DNA of 64,000 nt from Drosophila miranda (taxonomy: Eukaryota > Arthropoda > Insecta > Diptera > Drosophilidae). This document shows, piece after piece, positions 1 to 11,397 of this stretch. The notes under the pieces were generated by a model that saw only the letters and a list, made by a program, of their open reading frames with translations, ran no database searches and was not told the origin of the DNA. A program made the translations under genes and the position numbers. Where the stretch lies: assembly GCF_003369915.1 (NCBI RefSeq), contig NC_046675.1, positions 19,034,001-19,098,000 of the forward strand, read 5' to 3'. Numbering within the stretch: the stretch's first letter is position 1; the number at the start of each line of letters is the position of its first letter.

Positions 1-179
1 ACTCAAATAAATTATTTTTAATATTAAAGCTCATGCGGAAAGTGGCACATCGAACAAGAAACTTTTTTGTGTTGAATGACTTGATTGGGTTATCCTCAGA
101 AATACTGTCAGAAAACTTTTTTCCAAAACAACTATATGGTGGTTAATATATACAATGTATATTACACATACATATTTAG

Positions 180-812
180 AATAAATTTCACTCAAGTTTT
201 TCCGCCGATGTGGCGAAATTTTGACACAAAACGGTCAAGGTCCGATATCACAGGAGTGCGGATACCAAATTTGGTTGCTCTGGCTCTTATAGGTTCTGAG
301 ATCCTTGAACTCATATTTTGCAATTGGCAAAACCGACCATGAAACCTGTGTGTTAGAGAGAGACAGAGCGAGAAAGAATGAAATTGTTTTCTTGATTTTG
401 GCTATAATAATTATACGATCTGGTTCAGATTTTGCACTCTAGAAGATATAGCCATCCTCTACGATTCTGATTTTTAGTTTTCACGTATCTTTGAATTTGT
501 GGATGCCACAGATTTTCGCCCTTTGTGGGGGCGGAAGTGGGCGGGGCAAAGTTTTGAAATATACTTGTAACATTGACATATCACAGAAGTCCGGATATAA
601 AATGTCGTTGCTCTAGCTCTTGTTGTCTTTGAGCACTAGGCGCTGATGGGGACGGACAGACAGACAGGGCTCAATTGACTCGGCTATTGATGCTGATCAA
701 GAATATATATACTTAATGGGGTCGGAAACGATTCCTTCTGGACGTTACACACATCCATTTTCACCACAAATCTGATATAATACCCCAATACTCATTTTGA
801 TTTTCGGGTATA
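180..812 (+). repeat. DINE-1/INE-1-like (SGM/mini-me type) repeat copy
   Basis: The copy has the blocks shared by many repeats in this window: a 'gtggatgccacagattttcg' block followed by 'gggggcgga', a 'ctctagctcttgt..gtctttgagcac' block, a short GGAC/AGAC tetranucleotide run, 'gatgctgatcaagaatatatat', and an end resembling 'gagtatcgggtataa' (here ttcgggtataa). GTCY-type microsatellites inside such elements are known for obscura-group mini-me/DINE-1 repeats. The family name is from memory; the repetition is directly visible. Confidence 0.75.
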
Positions 813-1872
813 AGCATGAACATTTTAACATACATATGTAGCTAGCGTTCGTGCTCCCTCTCTGTCTCTCTTTGTTTCTCCCATCTCTCATGACAAGTGC
901 AAGAAAGATTGAGAGACATTCGCTGTCTGCTTCACTAACAAATCAATCTTTCCCATTTACGAACACCAAACAACAGCATATATGCGGCACTAATTGGTTC
1001 CGATATCAATTCAGGGGTTTATAAAATAAACCACAGAAGTGATGTAAAACGTATATTTACTTAGTACCGGCTACCGATCTCAACGTTCCGACTCGTTTTT
1101 TCTTTAACATGTAAAAATAACTTGATCTGCGTGGGAATTACAAAGGATAGTACAGAGTTAGACAGACTCAGTCCATTCCGGGTATACCCATTGGAATGGT
1201 TTCCCATTGGTTCTTCAGCAATACTTCAGCTACTTCAAGCTACTTCACCATTTTAAGTTCTTGACATTTTAATGAAATATTAAAAGCTACTGTAAGATGT
1301 TAGAAATATCATTTTCACAATACTTGAGCTATAATTAGTTCTACAAAGAAAAACAATCGTCAGAATAGTTACAAAAATAACGGCCGTAGCAAACAATGGA
1401 TTGAATTAGGCGAAAATTAAAATTAAAAAAGTAAATTTTGTTTACTCGAAAAATTGCGTGTTGAGCGAGTCTTGTATAAATTTAGAAGGGGAATAGTTAT
1501 GCACATACATATGTACATACATAGTATACGAAAAATTTGCGTAGTCTAAGCTACATTTTGATATTTTATACATACCTGAAGGCAGAAGCATTTACTTATT
1601 TATGTGAATCTAACTTTCCCACAAGCAAACCCACATGCATAAGCACATACCTACATATGTGCATATACATATACATATATGTAGATATGTATGTTTTTAT
1701 GTACATGCATGTATGAGTGTGAGCTTATCTATGCACGAGTGTGTTTGAGCATAGGCACTTACTAATGTACAAACGAATACATACACCAAAATTCTTAAAT
1801 GTATGTGTTTGTATCCCAGTAAACGTCTAATTCTCTAAAATGTGAAATTTTACAATCGCCTAGCGTACATCT
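813..1872. other. AT-rich intergenic DNA, no gene seen
   Basis: I see no coding region. There is a short relic of the DINE terminus near 1062-1110 (a degraded 'cgatctcaacgttccgactcg'), and runs of TACATA/CATATG microsatellite near 1500-1750. Confidence 0.6.
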
Positions 1873-2344
1873 TTGGGTCCACTCACCAAACATCCACCCA
1901 CTCTCACAACGCAGCTCGAGAGCCATAGCCGTTGCTCTAGCAAACCTCTACTCTACTCTACTCAACCTTCATTCGAACCAGCAAGTCGTCTATTCCAGTA
2001 TACGCCAGCGGAGCGTTGCTTGACCAAAGCCCACACTCCACACTCCACACTCCTACAATGGCCGTGGCAATTGCCCACGACGAGTCCGATGGTCCCCAAA
2101 CGCGCCGAACTCCCACTCACGTATTTGCTGCCAACGTCCGCTTTCCTATCCGTACTCTTAACTTCACATACATACATATATACACCCCCTACCATATCCA
2201 TACCCAGATCTGTACCAGAACACGCATACATTCACTCTTATCCTTTTCACATGTCGCAAGTCGTATGCAAACAACATTTTGCAGAAACAGTTCGTTCCTT
2301 GGTCTTCGTTTTATCTTCATACCAGACCCTTACTTTTTGTGGGC

Positions 2345-2475
2345 TGACCAGCACCGTTGCCATTGCCATTGCTGTTGCTGTTGCCGTTGCCGTCCTTCGT
2401 CCACCGTCCACCGTCCACCGTCCCCCGTCCCCCCGTCCCTCCGTCCACCGGCCCCCGTCACCATTTCCAACTCAC
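2345..2475. repeat. Hexanucleotide array plus C-rich minisatellite
   Basis: An imperfect GTTGCC/ATTGCC hexanucleotide run (about 2355-2395) passes directly into a degenerate CCGTCCAC/CCGTCCCC array (about 2397-2465). The long overlapping open frames here code for Ala-Val and Pro-Ser repeats and are a by-product of the repeats. The surrounding 1.87-3.65 kb is GC-rich low-complexity DNA in which I recognise no gene; it could be untranslated exon or regulatory DNA. Confidence 0.65.
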
Positions 2476-3650
2476 TCCCCCCCCCATCTCAGCCGACGTT
2501 TGTGCTGGCCAGGGCCGACGTCGTCATTGACGTAGATGCTGTGTATGCTGCTACTGCTTCCCAAGCTTGATTCTGGCTCGACGGCAACGACGGCTTCGTG
2601 TGTGTCGCTGTAATGTCTAAGAGTGAGCGCAGTGTTCTTGTGTGTGTAAGAGTGTCTATAGGGCGGTGGTGGGGGATTGGGAACAGGTTAAAGGATGGCT
2701 CCTTCGTTTGCTTGTGTTTGTGTAGATGTCCGCTTCAAAATTCGCATACACAGCAGTGGTCAACTATGGAAATTATCGATCGACTTGCCTTTGGCGCCAG
2801 GTGGTTGGGTGCTATGATGGAAAAGTGGTGACGAAGGCGACGGCAACAACGGCAGAAGCCATCTCCACAACTCTGCGCCGCAAGTTGCTGTGCCGTCGTC
2901 GTGCGATTTGTGGCGTAACTGGTAGAGCCAGCAGGGGAATGTACTCACATTCAAGCTAAATGGCAAGAACGCAGCGGCAGCTAAGAGATTCCCAAAAAGA
3001 AATTGCGGACATTTACATTATGTGTCCATGTATGCCCACCAACTCTAAGTGTGTTCGGGCGATGCTTGGACCGTGTATGTGCAAGAGAACATACATGCAT
3101 ACAGCAGAAAATACGTGAGCTTAGAAGCTGTCGTCGTCGTCGAGATGTCCTCTGGTTGCTAGTCCAGACGTCGGTGTCCGAGCTGCCCCACCCCTGTTCT
3201 GGTCCTTAGTCCGTCCTAGGAGTTGGAAGCGGAGGTTTCTACTTCTGCATCAAAGTGAACAGGCTAATGGAACGAGCCCAAATTCATAGGACGGTGGGAG
3301 CCATAACAACAGGGCAGATGTGAGGAAACGAATGACTAACGAAGGAAATTGCTGATATTGTATGGAGCGAAAGTTGGGCATGTCTGGGTCTAGCAACGGC
3401 GCGTTTTAGTTTTGACAGGACCTGGAATAGCAAGTCTTGTACGTAGATGAAGCCAAATACAGAGTCACCCCCCCTCTCCATCGTCATACAGATGTGATAT
3501 GTGTGTGTACATATACGGTGCACAACCAAGAGAAAATTCAAATATATACGCATACAAAATGCGAACAATGCCAGATGTCCCGCAGTGTCCAGCTTCTTTC
3601 CTTACTTCAAATTTATATTTCCAATAAGAGCCCTATTCCTTCGTAAACTC

Positions 3651-6297
3651 TGTACTGGTAGATATTAGACATATGTATGTATGTATTTAGCGGTTTAAAA
3701 TATGGTAAATGGAAAACCTTAGTTTAATTAAAAAATAACGACTGGAAAAGTTTTTACGAAGTCATGACGTCTTGCGTACTAGTATTAACTTAAAAGCCGC
3801 TCTTAAGCCGTGCTTAAGTTAGTCATTCATAATCATTGAATACAATCAATTTAAATTTGAAGAATGCATGATAGAACTTCCATGTATTCGTACAAATTTA
3901 TAGTCCTATAGTCTAGTTATGTAGTCTTATAGTCCATGTACGGATAAGATTACACTTTGTGTACATACATACATACATATATGCTGTATTGGGCCATCTC
4001 AGGTAACTTAACAATTGGATCTTAATACATCTCTAAGTCTCAAATACATTTTCGTACCATAGTCATACCATCCACTACTAGCTCTCTTTTTCTTCTAACC
4101 TACCTATACCGCAAATACCTCTCTATATATTATAGTAAATCATTTATAGTTTTAGTTAAGCTAAATTACAATTTTTCTAGTTACAATATGCAACAGCACA
4201 TTTTCGCTGTGAACCAAACCGTTTTTTTTTATAAATTTCAGGATCTAAAATTATTTAATAGTTTTTTTTCAAAGTGTGGCTCTTTTTTAAAATATTTTAA
4301 AGTCTGATATTTTTCTTTACTGTTACTGTTTTTTACTGTTTTTTTTTAGAGGTTGTGCTCTTCTTGCCCACATATGTAACTTAAGTATCTTACGCCTGGT
4401 TGTACTGAGCTTTACAAATCTGATAAATGCAGCTATAAATCGGACACGAATACTTTGTATCTTCAGCTTACCATATAGAAATATTAGGCATTCAAAATAA
4501 AAGTTGATCATTTTTTGCAGTACATTATTGACTTCGAAAAGTCAGGAAAAGTCGAAATAAATTAATTTCTTGCGTTTTAATTTTTTTTTTTTTTTGTATA
4601 TGTAGATTGATTGGTCGTCGTTTACGGTTTCGTTTGTAAAAATCCATGAATAAACGGAGCAGCCATTTGACCAAAACTCTGAATTCTGCATTCTATTTCT
4701 CGAAATGCAAACGGTTTTTTTTACAAAAATTACCACAATTTGGGAAGGAGCTCAACGTAATTTAACGGTAAAATTCGTCATTCAGAGGGTGGTTGCTTCG
4801 TAAATATAGAGCGTGATAAAAATTCCTTTTATTTTAAATTGCTTGTTTTAAAAGCAAAACGATGGCAGAAAGTGCGCTATTTAAGAAGATCCAGACATCT
4901 GATACTGATATTGCAAGGTTTTGTACTGTGTACTCAAAATTTCTGACGAACTGTCAGTAACAGCAAGCATATTAAAAAATTAAATTGCTAATGGTACAAA
5001 AATTAATTTGTTGCACTTACATTTTGGATGAAATGTGGCGGCAAACAGCTCTTTTTACCCAGATATTCTTTTACGCGCCTGCCACGAACACAATCTGAGC
5101 TGTTAAGCGTACACTTGTGCTGCTGTGCGGGCTGCGTCAGCTGTTAGCACGAAATCAGCTGACCAATTATTTCAGAGTCAAATCTATGTTAATGGATCAA
5201 TAAGTCACCTATTTTTTCGTTTTAGCGATTAAGATTCGTTTCGTTGTATAAGACGAAGACGGCGAAGAAAATGTTTTTGTTTTAAAGACGGAGAAATCTT
5301 GCGGTTTGTGAAAACGGGACCAATTTTTGCATTTTAAAAAGTAAACTTTTTATGAAAATTAAAACCGGAGCCTGCCTAAATATCTACCTTGTATACAATA
5401 TCTATCTACAAGATTGTCGAATCTGGATCAGGTCGGGTTTTTACTTTAGCCAGAAGGAACAAATGAAATTTTAGTGAGGCAACCCCATTCCACGCACTCA
5501 CTTTTCCTCGTCCAGTGTGCGCCACCTGGCGGAGGTGACCGAAATATTTATGGTAACATCTATTGTATATGTTACATAAATCATCAGAATGCATACATAT
5601 GTATATAATGACTGATTACCGGGTATACAAGTAATAGAGGGACCCATGCCGCCGCTCACAACGTTCCCGCTCGATTGTTTTATATTGTAATGTACAAAAC
5701 TAATATATGAGCTAAGAGTAAATAAATTCTGATATTAACCAGGATATGCAATCTTGCATTTATCAAATTTCAGTTCATATTCGAATAAATGTATAATTTC
5801 CAAAGCCGTTTACTTGATTTGATTGAGTTTTGTATTTTTTCAGACCTTTTTGACGTCTTCGTAAACCATTCCAAATTAAGAATTAAATCTCCTAATACTT
5901 TTATCAGATCACCACCAATCCAACCCAGCTATTGCATATAGCTAGCCATTTAGCAATTGATATGGACTGATATCGATATTAAATATGGAGTACATGAAGT
6001 CAGAAACGCTTCTTTCTGATTGTTAATATATATACTTATACAACTTATAAGACACTTTTAATAAATAATTAATGAAAATAAAAATATTTTTAAAATAAAA
6101 GAAACCAATTCGCTCGACAAAAATCGATCTGTAAACACTCGTATAATCTGCATACGAAATATTTTTGCATTTGACTTGATCAGGCGGGCCTAATTAGGCA
6201 GAGACTACACAAGTCTATTAGGATGGATCTGAAGCCTGATCTGATACTTTTCTTTCACCTGGCGATTTCATCTTTAAAAGATCCTACAATTAATTTG
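3651..6297. other. AT-rich intergenic DNA with a dispersed repeat
   Basis: No gene seen. The stretch about 5195-5350 shares words such as 'gattcgtttcgttgtataa' and 'gtgaaaacgggacc' with 53890-53990, so both are copies of one unnamed dispersed repeat. A truncated DINE terminus with 'gccgctcacaacgttccc' lies at about 5618-5680. Confidence 0.5.
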
Positions 6298-6815
6298 TAT
6301 ACCCGATCCTCAAAATGAGTATAGAGGTATATTAGATTTGTGGTGAAAGTGGGTATGTGTAACGTCTAGAAGTAAGGTTTCCGACCCCATCAAGTGTATA
6401 TATTCTTGATCAGCATCAATAGCAGAGTCGATTGAGCCATGTCTGTCCATCCGTCTGTCCGTCCCTATGAGCGCCTAGTGCTCAGAGACCATAAGAACTA
6501 GAGCAACGATATTATGTATCCAGACTTCTGTGATATGTCACTGTTACAAGTGTATTTCAAAACTTCGCCCCGCCCTCTTCCGCCCCCGCAAATGACGAAA
6601 ATCTGTGCCATCCACAATTTCATAGATACGAGAAAACCAAAATCGCCGAATCGTAGAGAATGACTGTATCTTCTAGACGGTAGAATCTGATCGTATCATT
6701 ATAGAGCTAGACTGAAGAAAACAATTTCATTTTCTCTTGCTCTGTCTCTCTCTAACACACACGTTTTATGGGCGGTTGTGGTCGCAGCAGCAACTCACAA
6801 CGTTCCCCCTCGTTT
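6298..6815 (-). repeat. DINE-1/INE-1-like repeat copy, reverse orientation
   Basis: Starts with the reverse complement of the 'gagtatcgggtata' end, then 'cttgatcagcatcaatagc', GTCY tetranucleotides (gtctgtccgtcc), the 'ctagagcaacga' block, and ends at 'ctcacaacgttccccctcg'. Same family as the copies at 10256, 17768 and 52556. Confidence 0.75.
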
Positions 6816-6949
6816 AATGCAATTACTAATGCAAGCGTTTCCCTATAGCTCGGAGACATATGTTCAATTTGGTTTGATAACTTTGAAGATTACTGGCGTT
6901 AAATTTCAGTAGAATTCTCTTCGCTTCGATATGCTTCTGGACACCAAGG

Positions 6950-8300
6950 TAACTTACTTAAGTTTTTTGTGGAATATTATTCAAAAACACTGGTGGGCAA
7001 GTTAGTGTGTTTAGGGTAAAGGTGACATGTTTCGCTGCTCTTGTACGGCACTTGTAGCGACTGGGGATGGCAGTATCATCAGCGAACGGCGAAGTTGTTG
7101 TGAGAATGTTTTTTCGGTATATCTGCTGTATAGATAATATGCAGTGTTGGTCCAAGCACGATGCACTGGGGAAGCCAGCTTGAATTGAATGATATTCAGA
7201 AAGGAAATGTTTGCATCTTACTGCGAAACTTCTTTGCTGTATGACTCGAATATTTTATGGATGTTTTTTTAATTAAGCCATTCAGCCAAATGCGGTCGAA
7301 AGCTTGTGCAACATTCAGAAAGACATCGGAGCAATACTCTAGTCTTTCACATGAATTTCGTATCTCAGAGGTTATCCGGCTTACTTGTTCAATGGTTTTG
7401 TTTTTCGCGAAAACAAAATTGATATGATTCAGGAACAACTTTTCAAACTTTGATAGGCACGACGGGAGACTGATAGGTCTAGTATATGATGATAGCTGGG
7501 ACTTGTCCTTTCCGGCTTTATAAATCATTGTGATGAAAGACTTCCTCCATCTCCCCATTTCATTATGTTGTTGAATATTATGGTGAGAAAATGTACTGCA
7601 CAGCTCGGCAATCATTTTGGAGGAGATGAAATCGTGGCCCTGCGCTTGCCATATGATATTGGGAGCGCAAAACTAGTTGTTGCTGGATGTGGTTTGAAGA
7701 CGTTTTCTAAATGGACGGTGATTCACTCTCGATTGAGGGAACTTACGCCTGCTTTAGCTTTCCACAGTCGGAATCGTTTGTTGTTTGGGAAGAGTTACTC
7801 CATATAGTATATTTGAGCTCGGTTTCTCTCATCTTTTCGGGCTTTGCGTAGCTATTTTGGTTGGGCATGTTTAACTGCTCCTTCGAGAAATGTGTTCTAT
7901 AAGCTAGACACTCTCGACGAAGCTCGGGAACAGAACTTCTGTTGTGAATTTTATTAGCTGTTATTATTGGAGTGGAGTGACATTACAGATAATATTGTTT
8001 CAACTGAGCTTTCGATGTCATCTTTACAGCAGATGTTCGGGCAGCCCTCAATATGGAAACTTTATGCTCCCTGTATTTTAGCCAATCTGTTTTGCTTAAA
8101 GCTACAAATTGTGTCCATTTTGAGAACTATGGGTGGTCATAAAGGTGAATTGACCCGATATTAGATATCTTAAGTGCTCCACACGAATATAAGCTTGCGG
8201 AATTCTTCTTGCAACACCAAAATCAATCAAGTCGGATTGCTTCTTTGGATCTGTGTGCCAATATGTGGGCCTGGCCGGTGAAATAATGTCAAACTTGTTG
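6950..8300 (-). mobile_element. Degenerate Jockey-clade non-LTR retrotransposon (LINE)
   Basis: Read on the minus strand, an endonuclease C-terminal segment comes first (about 8300-8135), with the Jockey-like pattern P-T-Y-W-H-T-D-P then D-L-I-D-F. A reverse-transcriptase segment at 7196-7615 follows, with 'ITMIYKAGKD', a PISL core and 'VAQAFDRIWL' (the first catalytic Asp region). A downstream piece at 6958-7155 contains FADD, the second RT catalytic motif. Frames are broken between the pieces and stops interrupt all of them, so the element is dead and probably also internally deleted. I see no clean 3' poly(A) or 5' end. Confidence 0.75.
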
Positions 8301-9327
8301 ACTTAATACTTAGCAAGAATAACTTTCTTCACTCTCAACAACAGCCGAAATATAAAACGCCAACTTCCTAGATAATAAACAAATAAATTTGGGAGTTTTT
8401 AAAGTACAGCAAAGAAATCAAATATTCTTAAAATGTATGTTTCTTCAATTTTATTTGTATTATGTATTTGATCCCCAAAGTCTTGTTGGGGAGCAAAAAT
8501 GTGACTTAATTAAAGAATAAGAAACTGAGCGATTGGAATTATATTATACATCCCGGGTCTTCAAAAAATAAACCAATTTTGTCATCCTGATGTCATATAT
8601 TTATATGGGATGCTTTTTCTGTGCGTTGAAAACATCTGGAAGCTAAAGTTATCTTCTAGCTGCTGTTCAGAGATTTGGAGGAGGTAATTTGATAATGTTA
8701 AATTCATCGTTAGTGTATTCTTGTCCACTCTATATAACGAAATATGTTATTGAAACGAGCTATAAAAGCCAATAGAAAAGGTTTTTACGTTGCGAAATTG
8801 TACCAGAGGCAAGGGATCTAGTCCATTTGCTTGTTACTGGCCTATTGGCAGTTGCTTCCTCCGTTAATGTTGTAATTAATATAACCGAGAGGCAGGAATT
8901 TTACACATCCCGAATTTTCTTTCCTCTTTTTTTCGAAAATATTTACATTTACTTGGTTACAAAATGATATTCACAGGTAGTCGTATTTTTTTTTTAATAT
9001 GAGCAAGAAAATAAAAAAACTGAGAGTTAAATTGCATGACAAGATTCATTGTGTGATTTGAGCTATTAGATCGTCGCACAGCGGGGCATTCTGCCGATTG
9101 AGCTTGCTAAATTAATAACTTCTGAGCAAATAAAGATATCTTCATGAAACAAACTGCATTTGAAAGAACAGATTTAATCTGCTTAAGTAGATTATGCTAC
9201 AATGTCTAAAAGCTCCACAGTAATGGGTTAAAGTTGAACTTTGTTGCCGGTGCATATTTTCCTATGTAAAATGCTCTATTTTTATTAATTTTTGTATCGA
9301 TTTTTTTTATTTCATTTTAAACTAAAC
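8301..9327. other. AT-rich stretch, nothing recognised
   Basis: No open frame of substance on either strand and no repeat family recognised. Short T-rich tracts lie near 8930 and 9300. Confidence 0.5.
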
Positions 9328-9873
9328 CTAAATTATAAAAATTTTAATAAAAATATTTTTTTTTTCTGAAAGTTGGTTGGACTTTTTTGTTTCTGCAAGA
9401 CGCACGTATTCATATTCCAGTATTTTTTTTAATCTTTGTTTCTCGTTTCCTGGGCTTCCTCTGACATCTCTCCAATTGGTAAGCTCTAATGTTCGATCAA
9501 AATTTGACATTTGCCAGAATTTTATGAAGCTTAGGAGCTGCTTCTTTTCAGTATATTTTTCCAGTAACAGCTCTGCAGTCTTCGAGGTATATTCACCAAA
9601 CATGCGGGTATTTATTTGTTCTTTGCAGTTTAAAATATTCAAAATGACACCCAATCTTTTGATAATGTCAATATCCACCCCAGTTATTTCTGCAACTATT
9701 TTGTTTTTTTCAAAGAATGTCCGTGATAAGTTTCCATCGATTGTGTTTCCAAATCCTTGTTTGGCGCAGTCCACTTTCAGTGATAGTTTGCCGAAGAATT
9801 GTTCTTGAATAATTTTTTTCCTAGTCTTTTGTATTTCCTTGGCTGGCAACATAATTGAGGTAGCGCGAAACAA
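9328..9873 (-). pseudogene. Transposase-like relic, possibly Transib/RAG1-like C-terminal part
   Basis: This is a 181-codon open frame on the minus strand; its first codon is TTG, so the true upstream limit is unknown. The central segment has K-x-G-F-G-N-T-x-D-G-N, then AEITGVD, then a helix-like run and YTSKTAELLLEKY. I recall a similar G-F-G-N-T-N-D-G-N ... EITG ... ETA pattern in the C-terminal part of Transib-type transposases, but this is memory, not a search. No upstream catalytic domain was found next to it. It could also be a fragment of another uncharacterised insect mobile-element protein. Confidence 0.4.
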
Positions 9874-10255
9874 AAAAGTATTCTAATATTGAATATACCT
9901 GTGCATATGGATTCATTAGTACCTAACATCTCATCAGTTTTTCAATTATGACTGCACTTTACAAAAATATATCCCGTTTTTGGTGCGAGGTTGTGGCAGG
10001 TAAATCGGTATAGAAGGTAAACGAAGCGGAGAAAGGGCTTTTAGACTTATGTAATAAATATTTCAAAGAACATTAACAACAAAAATCTCGGAAAAAATTT
10101 GGGGATAGTAAAAGTTGAAAAACAGCCTAAATTTGAGATGGTTTGCAAAACAAGCTTTTCTAAACAACTTCCTATGCAATTGACCATATCTTTAAAAAGT
10201 TCCCCAAAGAATAAAGGCAACTAATAAAAGATACAAAAATGCAGTATTTAAATAA

Positions 10256-11397
10256 AAACGAGGGGGAACGTTGTGAGTTGCTGCGGAGACCGCAACTCTA
10301 CATTTATACCCGATACTTAGTCAGTGTGGCTCTCCTCCGGCAGACGCCGCAAATATTAAACGACACGACAAATAGTGCGTGCGAGAGAGACAGAAAATCA
10401 GTCTGAGCGTGACGTCGGGGGCTGCGTAGCCAGTGCAAATTGATTTGTTCCTTTTGGCTATAAAAATTATCTGATCTGATCCAGATTCAGCAATCTGATA
10501 GATATGGTCATTATCTATGATTCTGCGTTTTTAGTTTTCTCGAATGTGCAATATTGTGGATGCAACAGATTTTCGTCCTTTGTGGGGGCGGAAAAGGGTG
10601 GGGCGAAATTCAGAGATATACGTTTTATAGTGAGATCTAACAGAATTGCGGATACCAAATTTGGTTACTCTAGCCTTAATCGTCTCTGAGATTTGTGGAT
10701 GCCCCAGATTTTCGTCCTTTGCGGGGGCGGAAGGGGGTGTGGCGAAATTTGGACACGAAACGGTCAAGGTCCGATATCACAGGAGTGTGGATACCAAATT
10801 TGGTTGCTCTGGCTCTTATAGGTTCTGAGATCCGTGAACTCATATTTTGCAATTGGCAAAGCCGACCATGAAACCTGTGTGTTAGAGAGAGACACAGCGA
10901 GAAAGAATGAAATTGTTTTCTTGATTCTGGCTATAATAACTATACGATCTGGTTGAGATTTTACACTCTAGAACATATAGTCATCCTCTACGAGTCTGCG
11001 TTTTTGGTTTTATCGTATATTTCAAAATGTGGATGCCACAGATTTTCGTCCTTTGTGGGGGCGGAAGTAGGCGGGGCGAAGTTTTGAAATATTTTTGTAG
11101 CAGTGACATATCACAGAAGTCTGGATCCAAAACATCGTTGCTCTAGCTCTTATAGTCTTTGAGCACTAGGCGCTGAAGGGGACGGACGGACGGACGGACG
11201 GACGGACGGACGGACGGACGGACGGACGGACGGACAGACGGACAGACAGACAGGGCTCAATCGACTCGGCTATTGATGCTGATCAAGAATATATATACTT
11301 TATGGGGTCGGAAACGATTCCTTCTGGACGTTACACACATCCACTTTTACCACAAATCTAATATACCCCAATACTCATTTTGAGTATCGGGTATAAA
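10256..11397 (+). repeat. Long DINE-1/INE-1-like copy with internal duplication and tetranucleotide array
   Basis: Begins at 'aacgagggggaacgttgtga', with a short hairpin (GCGG-AGA-CCGC within GTTG...CAAC) close to the end, and finishes at 'gagtatcgggtataaa'. The internal block around 'cagattttcgtcctttg' occurs three times (about 10565, 10707, 11040), so this copy is a composite. The terminal hairpin would fit a Helitron/Helentron-type end, which is how DINE-1 elements have been classified; here that is inference. Confidence 0.75.
11177..11255 (+). repeat. (GGAC)n/(AGAC)n tetranucleotide microsatellite
   Basis: About fourteen uninterrupted GGAC units pass into GACA/GACG units inside the DINE-1-like copy. 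It is the longest such array in the window and matches the GTCY microsatellite region characteristic of this repeat family. Confidence 0.85.

Noticed and set aside
1873-2535. Long plus-strand open frame of 220 codons
   Set aside because: The sequence is Pro/Ser/Thr and Ala-Val repeats arising from the minisatellite; it overlaps another open frame of similar character and has no domain, so coding is unlikely.
7565-8164. Plus-strand open frames opposite the LINE relic
   Set aside because: The minus strand carries the recognisable Jockey-type endonuclease and RT motifs; these are shadows.
9377-9808. Plus-strand 143-codon open frame
   Set aside because: Antisense to the transposase-like frame, hydrophobic/Ser-rich, with no motif.
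10504-10828. Short open frames with repeated GGA and CRFSSF text
   Set aside because: They fall wholly inside a DINE-1-like repeat and recur with it.
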